Shown piece after piece: positions 1 to 9,161 of a DNA stretch of 23,935 bases. Every line of letters begins with the position of its first letter. Within the stretch, counting starts at the first letter, position 1. The stretch comes from Mesotaenium endlicherianum (taxonomy: Eukaryota > Streptophyta > Zygnematophyceae > Zygnematales > Mesotaeniaceae), in contig WELA01003638.1 of the NCBI GenBank assembly GCA_009602735.1, positions 786,663 through 810,597 of the forward strand. Reading direction: 5' to 3'. The notes under the pieces are model-generated. The model was not told the origin of the DNA and searched no databases. It saw only the letters and a list, made by a program, of their open reading frames with translations. Both the position numbers and the translations under genes were made by a program.

Positions 1-300
1 GGGGGGGGGGGGGGTACTCTCCTCACCTGGGACTTATCTGCCACCGAGGGGCTGTCCAACGGCATGCCCACTTGCACAGCCTCAACTCAAGCAGGCGCTA
101 GAAGGGCTAGAAGGCTAGAGGGCTAGAGGACAGAGGGCTAGAGGGCTGAAGGGCTACTAGAGGACTAGAGGGCTTTGAGGGCTAGCTTCTTAAAGGAGAT
201 GCATGGCAACGCACACACAAGCGCACATGAACAACACCACCAACATGCAAAGAGACAGAGGGAGCTGCTGGTGCATGCTCCAGCCTTTTCTCCCACTAAC
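1..300. other. Left edge: poly-G run and intron sequence
   Basis: The window opens with 14 G, which looks like a contig end or a homopolymer. The rest up to 300 lies inside the intron that follows the last visible iPGAM exon on the minus strand; the donor GT reads at 300-299 on that strand. I looked for the next iPGAM exon (the part carrying the C-terminal metal-binding motifs) and did not find it here. Confidence 0.55.
97..186. repeat. Degenerate GGGCTAGA short tandem repeat
   Basis: About ten imperfect copies of an 8-9 bp unit close to GGGCTAGA run head to tail, with variants such as GGACAGA and GGGCTGAA. It lies in an intron of the mutase gene. There are no spacers and no longer unit, so it is a minisatellite and not a structured array. 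Confidence 0.75.
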
Positions 301-493
301 CTGGTCATATTTCCGGCTGAGCAGGGCCTCCCTGGCTCTCTGGGCGACCTCCAGGGCCTTCATCTGCGGCTCCTGGTCGAACGAAATCCCCTGATGGCTT
401 GGAATCTCGACGTACTCCTCCAGCTCATCGTCCAGCTTGCCCGACCGGTTCCCGTTCCAAAAGAAGGTCACGTGCCCAAACTTCACCGTCTCG
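301..493 (-). CDS. iPGAM exon 7 (last exon visible)
   Basis: Starts after CTACAG, completes a split serine codon and encodes [18 protein letters not shown] through SRKYDQ. The donor GTTAGT follows at 300-295. Later exons are beyond the window. Confidence 0.93.
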
Positions 494-3400
494 CTGTAGC
501 ACCCGAATGCCCCCACAAGCCCCCCCCCCCCTCCCAATAAAAAGCCCACCAAAAGCCCGCCAAAAGCCCATTCCCACCCCAAACTCCCGGCCCTGATCCA
601 TTATAATATAATGATGTGAGGTACAGCTGCAAGTCGGCTGCAGCTTACTGATCCCACGAGGGCAGCTTCTTTCGCTGCCCAATGGCATAGGCGCGCGCAC
701 GCGTGCACTGTGAGGTACGCCCATCACCAGGCCGCAAGTGAGCCAAGGCTTGGAGGTCGAGACAGGGTGAGGCAAAGGGTGGGGTGTCCTGGTGCCGCAC
801 GCATGCGATACATCATGAAGCTCTTCAGACACGTGCCCCTCGCACATGTGAGCTTCTGCACACCTGATCCTTATCCCAAACTTTGAAGTCAGCCCCCCCC
901 GTTACCCTCCCCCCCCCATGGCCCTCTGCCCGGGGCAGGCAAATATGGGGCAGAGGAAGCAAGCGCGGGCCGCGCAGCATGAGCCCGCAGAGCACGAGGA
1001 GCATGCGCAGAATACAGTCCACTCTTGCACACCTGCAGACGAAGGAGCGCACGCCGTTGGCCACAAGGTACTGGCCGGAGGTGCGCTCGATCTCCGGCGG
1101 CGCCACGAGGAAGTGCGCGGGCAGCTTGAGGTCGCCGTCGTACTGCATCATGCCCGCAAAGCGGATCTTGGGGAAGCGCACACGCTCGAACTTGCGGAAC
1201 TCGGGGTACTCCAGCGCCTGGCTGAGCATCACCATGCGGTCTGCGCGGAAATTGAAGGTCACGACCGCGTCGCCGTCCTCCACAGGCCCCACCGCCTTGC
1301 CCTCCTGCGCGAGGGAGGAACAGCACACTTACATCCAATGCGCAAAAGAGCACCTCCCTGCGAAGCTTAAGTATCAGGCGCGGCGTGCATGCATATCACG
1401 GTCGATCATCTCAATTGTACTTGCTCACCATGCATGGAATGGCCCTCACACCATTGTTTCGAAGCCCATCCTCTTTTTATACGACGACGTAGACCAAAAA
1501 AAATGATCGCCAAAAGGAGGTAGTAAGGAAGAAAGTCACTTTGGAGTCACTCAGGAGCCATAAGTGAGCAGATCTCCCTGCTGATTGATTCTGTCTTGTC
1601 GAAGCATCTTCCCACTACTGGTTTCAAGTCGCATGCAGGACTCGCTTGTAAGGAGATACACATTCTCGTTGGGAATACCTTACACCCCACATGCAAAGCT
1701 CGAACAACAAGGCTGTGGCTTGTAAACAGTCACAGCCAATTGGTCGATGACCTCATGAAGAAAAGCTCAACCCTACTCTTCATGACCACCGCACATTCTG
1801 CATCATGAGCACAACCAATCCACGTCGTCCCTTACTCCACGCGCACTCATTGGCCCAGAGGCTGCGGGCAGTCGAGCACATGTGGCAAGCCCCAGTCACT
1901 AATATGATCTCAGTGGTGCCTGCTGCTCCTTCGTCTGCACGTGATGCTTGGGCCCACTTGTGTGTGCACACATGTGGACAAAGATCTCATACATGGGGGA
2001 CCAACAGAAGGAAAGAAGAGAGAAAGACACCCTACATCGTCGACGATGACGAACGGCGGGAAGTACTGGTCGTTCACTTTGGGGTCCTCTTCCTTGAGGC
2101 GCTTGAGGGCGGCCATGGTGGACGTGAACTTGTGCGGAGCCTCGCCGAGAACCTGGGCGTCCCACCCGCGCTTCACCACGTCCCAGTTGTTCTGCACCCT
2201 CCCTCCCAGACGCGGAGGCAGCAGAACACTCAGGGCTTCTAGGTCTTGGCATCCAGGAGGAAACTGACTGCTACGGGCGTTCCCTGGCGCATGGTGTTGC
2301 GAGAGGGTATTCCCCTGCACTACGGCAATGAAGGATTTTCGAAGAACAGACATGGGCCTACACGCGCAATCCTTCGTGCAGTCAATGCTCTCTACCGCCT
2401 CACCCGTGATACAGCGAGACCAGACTGCCCATGCGCGCCGGCAGTACCTTGCATCCTGAGGTTCCCAAGCATTCTGATGGTTGCACAGATCCTCCTCATT
2501 CCGAAAGGTCATGATTATTGGCATCAGAGCTAAAACGATGTACAGATGGTGAACCAGGTGGGACCGGCAGAGCATCAAGCAGCGCATGCAGTGTGGCTCT
2601 GCAATGTGGACCCTTACTTGCATGCAAACCTCAAAACCTCATGCACCGCCACAGCACCCCGGCCGTTGTCAACCTTTTGTGCTCACATCATCGTTATGCA
2701 TGTACTTGCCAAAAGTGACTGAGGCGCCACTTCCACCACAATGAGGAAGGACGGAGTGGAAGAGCGCAGCCGGGAATACGGGGCGAGTGCAATGGTCGGC
2801 ACCACTCGTGCCAGGTGGGAGATGTACTACTAAGCTCTTTCGCCTGAGCCTTCAGAGTTCCTCACGACTCGGGCCGCGATGCTCACTGCAAGCGCTGAGG
2901 AGTGGGAAGCAGACAGATATCAAGACAGAGAAAGAGAGGGACAGAGAGGGACAGAGAGATGAGGGCCTTGAGAAAGACCTCGTAGCGGTCCATGGTGACG
3001 TGCATGCGGCCCCCGCCTGAAGCAATCATGGCGTCGCAGCCCTGGCTTCCGAGCTCTGCCAGCTCTCGCTCGAGCTCCTCCACGAACTGAGAACTCGAGC
3101 CGTCCAACGTGTCCCTGCCGTCTGTCAGAACGTGAAGGCGTATGCGCTTTGCCCCGTGCTTGGCGCACCCCCTCAGCAGCTCCTGGATGAGGTCAGAGAC
3201 GCACAGGGGTGAAGCTAGAGAGGAGTTAGTGCTGGAGAGCTCTGCATTGCGATGATCTTGGGGGAACATAAGGGAGGACCTCAAGGAAGATGACTTGTCC
3301 GCAGTGACCGGAAGTTTATTGCATCAGACTGTCGGAGAAGGACCAGGACATCACGCGCTGTCAAAGCCCCTTAGTATACCCGGTGTAGCATCATCTTCAT

Positions 3401-5334
3401 CTGGCAACATAAGTGGAGATGACTGCTTGTATCCCAGATCAGCTCTGCCACAAAGAAAGACTGATTGCTGCGACTTTGTTGCAGCAATTCTTTATGCACT
3501 TGTGCACCTTTGTTGTCTTCAGCAGCTGACAGAGCGTGCAGCACGACAGCACAGTGCACACCGGTATGGCAATTGTCAAGACAGCAGGCACCACGCTGTA
3601 CTCGCAAACAAACTCCAAGAAGATATGTACAACGGTGCACCGTAAATAATAAGTGCATCACCTCTCTGCACACGCAGTCGGTCTCCCTATTCCAGAATCT
3701 GCTTGTTTGCGCCTTGAAGTCATTCACACAGAACAATTTAGTACATGTGCGAGTTTTAGACGTCGGTGAAGTCAAACACTGGTCCATTGCTGGTCCGTGT
3801 GAAAATAGCTAGGAGTCACCTGCAGCTGGTCTAGCCGAGAATGCACTCCCCCGTCGCTGAGCAACCCTATGAGGTGCAGCGTATTGTGCGCAAAGGACTC
3901 TCTGATGTATGCGAAGCCCTCGCCGCTGTAGATCGCGCCTGACTTTAGTGCTGAGTCCACCAAGGCAGCCCTGAAATAGAAACGCACGATGCATCCAAGC
4001 ACAGAGTCAAACAATGGCTGTCAGGTCTCATGCCTCGTCTCGTGGCGACACACAAACATGCTTAAAGCGTTTCACATCCACTAAGAGTCAAAGCCTTTGC
4101 AAATGGTGTCATACGACAAAAGCACTTGTGCTCTTGTAAAGATCTGCATGTGCACCGACCCAGCACGTTCCTTTTTTAGTCATATACTTCCCTTGTATGC
4201 GATATGTATGAGTAGGATTCCTTCCGGGCAACATATAGCTAACCCTGAGAACTCGGCACTCTTTTGAGCGACACCAATCTGCTGCTTCTTGATGTAATAA
4301 TAGTTCTGTATCTTCATATTTGTAAATACCACCATATCTCACAACAACTGATCTTAAGCACCGAGCTGCACTTCAAAAAATGACTGTCAGGTTCTTCGAG
4401 CATGCATTGAGCTGAATTTTGTGTTGTTAATTGACAGTCCGGCCTTGTTTGTGAATGACACCTTCTCATAGCTCGTGGCCTAGCTCCACTAGAAGGTCAA
4501 CTGAAAAGAAGAATGTGTGATGGTGCACAGGGGGGAAACCACAGATTACCCTTGCTTGTAGATTCTTCCAGCTCCCAGCGCATTGTGGCCAACTTCAGAG
4601 TTCCCCATGTCATCCTCCTTAGGCAAACCAACTGCTGATCCATGTGCCTTGATCAGCCTCCAATGATCAGGCGCTTCCTGGACCCTCAAAGGCATCTTGG
4701 TACATATAATCAGCATATCTACGTGTTGACTCACAACTAATGTTCACCAGTGTCCTGAACCGCCCAGTGTACCTGGGGTATCACAAGCTTCCAGTCATCC
4801 CAATTGTCTGACGTAGCTATATCTTGGTCAAGACAGCGGCATCCTTGTGTGGAAGAAAAGGAAAGATTGTGGCCCATTGGTGCCTTTAATTCTACAACTA
4901 GCATTTCAGGCAGTTAAAAGGCCCCAGTTTGTCCGTCTTATGGCCAACCTCATTAAACTCCGGACTGTGCCTCACTCTCAATGCCGTCTTGGGCAACGCA
5001 ATCCTTCAGAAATTTGTGAGGTATGACGCCGTTTTAAGTTCTTATATTGCAAGACAGGTTCCTTCTGAGGGCCAGCTTAGTCACCCTATATAGCCAACAC
5101 TCCTCCGTGTAGCCCCTAAAGAGCATGATTGAAAAATTCAAGAGAGGCAGAGAAGGGTGTAACCTGCTTCAGACCATCCATCGTCGGGGTGTCAGCAACG
5201 TTGATAGCATTGTATTTATCAAGAACATTATCTCCCCACCCGTCTAAAATTATCACTGCCAAATTCTTACATCGAGACAGGAAAGAATGTGGTTCCAAGT
5301 ATAATGACGAACTTTTAGCAGCTGTTGTGGACAT
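301..5334 (-). CDS. 2,3-bisphosphoglycerate-independent phosphoglycerate mutase (iPGAM), seven exons, 3' end outside window
   Basis: The enzyme interconverts 3- and 2-phosphoglycerate in lower glycolysis without a bisphosphoglycerate cofactor, through a phosphoserine intermediate and two metal ions. Seven exons (5164-5334, 4550-4677, 3820-3970, 2979-3182, 2036-2191, 1033-1304, 301-493) join in frame through GT-AG introns to give 425 residues. Visible motifs are the metal-site DGWG near residue 31, the catalytic serine in GNSEVGH near 84, TDGRD near 170, GGGRM and MDRYE near 208-218, and FNFRADRM in exon 6. The chosen ATG has A at -3 and is followed by a short variable leader before the conserved start. 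Plant enzymes are about 555-560 residues, so roughly 130 residues, including the C-terminal metal ligands, lie off the left edge. No broken codon is seen. Motif order and the intron fit make the identity very secure. The cytosolic, plant-like assignment rests on remembered family similarity. Confidence 0.95.
1033..1304 (-). CDS. iPGAM exon 6
   Basis: Starts after CGCGCAG and encodes 90 residues plus two bases, including [24 protein letters not shown] and PPEIERTSG. The donor is AG followed by GTGTGC (phase 2). By hand count the exon is about 66% GC. Confidence 0.94.
2036..2191 (-). CDS. iPGAM exon 5
   Basis: Starts after GTGCAG and encodes exactly 52 residues, beginning [13 protein letters not shown] and ending PPFVIVDD before a GTAGGG donor (phase 0). 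Codons are strongly G/C-ending. Confidence 0.93.
2979..3182 (-). CDS. iPGAM exon 4
   Basis: Starts after CATCCAG and encodes 68 residues, including [15 protein letters not shown] and MDRYE at its end. The donor is GAG followed by GTCTTT, a weak match to the usual GTAAGT/GTGAGT. It is nevertheless required for the reading to continue into the next exon. Confidence 0.9.
3820..3970 (-). CDS. iPGAM exon 3
   Basis: Starts after TTTCAG, completes the split glycine codon, then encodes 50 residues ending in [20 protein letters not shown]. The GT donor follows directly (GTGACT). The SDGGVHSR motif is typical of iPGAM. Confidence 0.93.
4550..4677 (-). CDS. iPGAM exon 2 (catalytic serine)
   Basis: Starts after a TCCAG acceptor and encodes 42 residues plus two bases (phase 2 end before GTAATC). 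It carries KAHG, GLP and [17 protein letters not shown]. The serine of GNSEVGH is the residue that is transiently phosphorylated in this enzyme family. Confidence 0.93.
5164..5334 (-). CDS. iPGAM exon 1
   Basis: Encodes 57 residues from the start ATG, with the metal-site motif DGWG and the conserved ADTPTMD. It ends CAG before a GT donor (phase 0). The start has AAA just before ATG. A weak AT-rich element reading AATATAAG on the minus strand lies near 5409-5417, but no convincing TATA box was found. By hand count the exon is about 42% GC, far below the later exons. Confidence 0.9.
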
Positions 5335-5705
5335 TTTGAGCGTGTGACGGTTATGATTGATCTGGTGGAGCTTCTACTTCCCTATAGTCCTTAGTCACTC
5401 ATTCACGTCTTATATTTGTTTGCAGCTAAAACGCGTTCTGTGTTAAGCGAGTCCTCACAGAATTTATTAGTATCGATGTCTCGAGCATCTTGTTGGCACA
5501 TTGAAAGCTGAGCTTACATCATGAGTGAACGTTTTTCTTTCCTGTTGGCCATTCTGACGCGAGTTGCGTAGGTGCTGCTGACTTGGTGATTACTGGTGAT
5601 TACTGACTTGGCACACACACGACACTTGTACGCAGTAGACATCAGTCGTGACACACTTCATTTTTCCAGCTCGAGTTTACTCCGCTTCAATCTGCTTCAG
5701 TTGGC
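5335..5705. other. 5' flank of the mutase gene
   Basis: This stretch lies upstream of the iPGAM start codon and before the nested DNA elements. It presumably holds the promoter and 5' leader. No strong TATA box, CpG-like cluster or RNA gene was found. A short direct duplication of GGTGATTACT occurs at about 5585-5605. Confidence 0.4.
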
Positions 5706-5716
5706 TCAGGCGCGGT

Positions 5717-5719
5717 TTA
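5717..5719. repeat. TTA target site duplication of inner element (partner 6439-6441)
   Basis: TTA directly precedes the left terminal repeat and directly follows the right one. Removing one copy plus the inner element restores a continuous terminal repeat of the outer element, which independently supports the insertion. Confidence 0.85.
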
Positions 5720-6438
5720 GGGCCAGTTTACAGTGGCCAAATCGATGCCGGGTCGATTGATTGGAAAGTACTTCGCTGTACCTTAAAGTACAATTTCAAT
5801 TTTAGCGCGATGAAACTGGTGTTTACAGTGGTGTCAAGGCGCGACGCGATTGATTGAAGTTTGTGAAGAATTTGACTGAACTTTCTGGTTTCAATCAATC
5901 GACCTCGCCTTTTCAATTCTGCTCTCGAGCAGAATTGAAATTCCGGAATGTGTTCGACCTCTCGAATGACCCCTCCTCGACGACCACTCGATCGAAGGAC
6001 TGTCGGTATTAGGTAGGGAAATCAAATAAGGATGTACCCGTGGAGTACTTTCTTTTTTTTGCTAACGATACCAGGACGACAAGGATTAGAGAAAAAAAAA
6101 ATCTCGTCCACCAAGTTTCTACACAACACTCGTCTCTGAACGTATCGCGCACAGATTTGTCTAATTTTAAGAGCAAGATAAACAATGCACGATGTTAAAT
6201 TATGCTTTGTGAGGTCTGACCGAGCCCGGAAATGACGCGGAGACGAAACGCGACATTATGTGGAGGGGATTGTACCCTTTCCTTCAATCAATTTTGTGCA
6301 TGTGCACTGTGAACGCTATTTTGTTTAGCTATTTGAAACTTGGTCGTCTATTTTGTCTTCGTCGCTTCGATCTCGTAATTTTTAATTCCGCTATTCGCGT
6401 TGATCAATCAAGTGCATGTGGCCACTGTAAACTGGCCC
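5720..6438. mobile_element. Inner PIF/Harbinger-like element nested in the outer one's left TIR
   Basis: Perfect 20-bp inverted termini, GGGCCAGTTTACAGTGGCCA at 5720-5739 and its reverse complement at 6419-6438, are flanked by TTA on both sides (5717-5719 and 6439-6441). At 719 bp it has no transposase-sized frame. Its interior is clearly homologous to the outer element over almost the whole length; for example ATGACCCCTCCTCGACGA recurs in both, as does the GAGGTCTGACC segment near the right end. It is therefore a sister copy that transposed into its relative. Confidence 0.87.
5911..5940. repeat. Perfect 14-bp-arm palindrome inside inner element
   Basis: TTTCAATTCTGCTC and GAGCAGAATTGAAA are perfect inverted arms separated by only TC. 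The equivalent place in the outer element (6625-6654) is also a palindrome, with different arm sequence. Confidence 0.9.
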
Positions 6439-6624
6439 TTACAGTGGGCAAATTGATCGCAACTTAATTGAGTTGAAAAGTACAAACCGGTACGTGCAAG
6501 TACATGTCTCAATCTGAGCGCAATAAAAGTGCTGTTTACAGTGGTCTTTAGGCGCGACGTGATTGATTGAAGTTGGTCAAAAAATTGATTGAACTTCGTG
6601 CTTTCAATCAATCGAACTCCGGAT

Positions 6625-6654
6625 TTTCAAACCTGCTCTCGAGCACGTTTGAAA
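6625..6654. repeat. Matching palindrome in outer element
   Basis: TTTCAAACCTGCTC and GAGCACGTTTGAAA form 14-bp arms around TC with one mismatched pair. The position and the central CTCTCGAG are the same as in the palindrome at 5911-5940, while the outer arm bases differ on both sides together. Confidence 0.88.
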
Positions 6655-7303
6655 TCCTGAGATGTGTTCGACCCCTCGAATGACCCCTCCTCGACGATCA
6701 CTCGATTGACAAGGACTGTTGGTATCAGGTAGGGGATGCAAACAAGGATGTACTCCTGGTGTACTTACTGTTTTGGCAACGATTTCGGGACGACAAGGAG
6801 TAGAAGAAAAAAACACAGCGTTCGCCAAGTTTCTACTCTCAACATTCGTCTGAACCCATCGTGCACAAATGACCTATTGTTGGTGCACACTCCGAAAAAG
6901 CTTGACAGGAGACAGGGCGTTGTTGTGGAACGATGCATATGTATACTGTTACCCCTCCCTTGCTATTTGGGAGCTGCCAATACAATAGTTGCTATTGCAT
7001 GAGCAGGCTATGGTTCGGCATCCAAAAATTGTTTTTACAAGATGCACGATGCACGATGTTAAAATATGCTTTGTGAGGTCTGACCTAGCCCAGAAATTAC
7101 GCGGAGACGAAGCGCGACATTATGTGGAGGGCATTTTACCATTTCCCTTAATCAATTTGTGCCTGTGCACTGTAAACGCTTTTTTGTTTAGCTGTTTGAA
7201 ACTTTGTCGTCCATTTTGTCTTCGTCACTTCGATCTCGTAATTTTCAATTCCGCTAGTCGTTTGATCAATTGAGTGCCTTTGGCCACTGTAAACCGGGCC
7301 TCA

Positions 7304-9056
7304 ATCGGCTCAAGTCTTCACAAATCTACGTCCAACCTCCTTCAATGGACATCACAATTCCTGCCGAGTGTCGCTGAGATAAATTGTTTCGTACTCATTT
7401 GGACCAATTTGGATCATGTTCAACTGCACAATATTCGGTCCTTTGATGTTCTTTGGGTCGACATCCATCACTGTTAAGGCGCTCGACTCGTGACCAAGCC
7501 TACAAATTGCAGCAACTTTGGCAGCACTGAACGAACACAAATTTTTGCATACTCCGTGTTCCTTAATTTCAGAATAACCTCGTGAAAACTAGTCCCAATA
7601 ACCTGTGGCGATGGTCGCGTGTGTGCGCCTGGTGGTCAAGTAGCTTTGTCCTCGCGGTTCCAAGTGAAGGTTAAGGATGGTTAAAGACAGAGGTTAGCTC
7701 CATTTATTTGATATATACACACCTTAAAGAATCAAACAGCAATAAACGGAAGCCCCCCTTCGTCTCACCAATAAGAAGTGGAGGTACATGATCTCCCCTT
7801 GGATTTTTCTTTGCAAAAATAACGCCATCTCGAGTGCAATATTGGTGATGGTCAGAACTTGGCCTCACAATTTGACCAAATTTGTGGATTTCAATAACAT
7901 TCTCTGGCCGTTAGGGTTTTGGAGAATATCCGACAAAATTTGGATTTTTTTGGTTTGTTATATTGACATTCCAATACATTTTTTAACAAATGCATTGTAA
8001 ATTCTTGGAATTTCATGCGTTATCCGCTCAGCATCATAAGGATTTTGAAAGACATCTTCTTTTCTTTTTTTTAGAGTAAAATTTTATAACATCCAAAGTA
8101 GCAGATATTAATGAATTCATCTCAAATCGAGGAGTCTAGTTGGAAGTCAAGACTCATCATTAATCAAACAGCGGCTACAGGTGATAGCTTCGTTAAGGGA
8201 GGACTCGGGAGCTATGTTGGGGAGAAGGTCATTGTCTGGAATATACCTCGCGAGCACGCGCAAACAAACCTCGAGCTTGTTTGAGCTAGTTGACCCTTGT
8301 AATGTTAAGTGACTGGAATCTTTCAAGAGTGGTGATTAATTTTGCAAGAATTGCAAGATGTGCGCAAAGCATGTTTTTCGCAACTCTTAGGGCTAAAATG
8401 AGCTGGAAAAAATCAGAAAAAATTGACTTCAATGCAAGAATGAAACAATGTTGCAATGAACGTCCAAATTGTGGAGGGAGCTATCACCCCAGAAGTTGGC
8501 CAATTTGGGCCAATTAAGGCAAGCCGACAATGTTTCAACAACAAGTCACATGCACCACGCGCGGGCTGAATCACGCGACACTTAATTTTGGCGCTGGGGG
8601 TACCAATTTGGTACCGATCGGTCTCACTCGCGACTCTTTTGCCAAAGTTAAGAACGCGTTGCAGCAGCTCACTTATTTTCTTTATAATTCTCTGTACACG
8701 CTCTTAGCACTTACAAGTCCTGATTAATAGTTGTTAAGCACTTAAGGGCGAACACCTCAAAACAAAGAAAAAGACTTGAGACGAAGTGTGGAGGCATTTA
8801 CGACTAAATGAAAGTGGCGGATTCACAAGAGTAGAGCCTATAAAAGGTAAAATTATGGCTCTTTCTGCTGCGCTCCCGCCCTGTTAACTTTCAGTACTGT
8901 TAATTATAATGTTTGTTATTTGTTTTGTGAAAGAGTCGCAATTGGATTTGAGACATATCCACCCCGTGAATTTGTGAACAAATTCGTATAGACATATTTA
9001 GAAATGGTTTCGTGAGGAGGGGTACGAGCAGCTTGGGAAACGCAGGAAAGTGTAAG
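7304..9056. other. Intergenic DNA without a recognised gene
   Basis: Only short, unconvincing frames occur (at most about 75 codons), none with a family motif I know. Small features seen are a perfect 17-bp palindrome with arms GGTACCAA/TTGGTACC at 8599-8615, and a TATAAAAGG box at about 8849 followed closely by a ten-codon frame, which is probably chance. No tRNA, rRNA or LTR ends were recognised. Confidence 0.4.
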
Positions 9057-9160
9057 TGTAATAAATCAGTATATTGGTAGATAAAATATTCATTTATATA
9101 TAATAGTTAATTAATTTAAACTTGCTGAACTTTAGTCAATATTTAATCTGCTAGACTTTA
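9057..9160 (+). repeat. R family LTR, 5' fragment of about 105 bp
   Basis: Begins TGTAATAAATCAGTATATT and aligns without large gaps to the first ~105 bp of the LTRs at 10807 and 21042 (TGTAATGAATCAG...). It ends abruptly at GACTTTATAT, where it is joined to coding sequence. Confidence 0.75.
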
Positions 9161-9161
9161 T

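Larger units (their letters stand above)
5709..7300. mobile_element. Outer PIF/Harbinger-like non-autonomous TIR element, interrupted by a related element
   Basis: The left terminal repeat GGCGCGGTTTA (5709-5719) continues after the inner insertion as CAGTGGGCAAA from 6442. The right end, read on the minus strand from 7300, is GGCCCGGTTTACAGTGG. Rejoined across the insertion, the first 17 bp match with one mismatch. A TCA trinucleotide flanks both ends (5706-5708 and 7301-7303), as expected for the 3-bp target duplications of PIF/Harbinger elements. Without the insertion the element is 870 bp. It has no transposase-sized reading frame, so it would be mobilised in trans (Tourist/MITE-like). 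The family assignment rests on TIR style and TSD length, not on a protein. Confidence 0.8.

Noticed and set aside
97..186. Possible CRISPR-like or structured array
   Set aside because: Units of 8-9 bp without spacers, in a eukaryotic intron. It is a simple minisatellite.
190..1506. Many overlapping frames on both strands around 175-1506
   Set aside because: They are shadows of the GC-rich mutase exons and of intron sequence. Only the parts that match iPGAM between splice sites are coding.
7352..7540. Minus-strand 62-codon frame beside the Harbinger-like elements
   Set aside because: No known motif, no splice partners and no second copy. It is best explained as chance.
8849..8900. TATAAAAGG followed by a ten-codon frame as a promoter and peptide gene
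   Set aside because: The ATG lies too close to the TATA box for a normal start site and the peptide is trivial.
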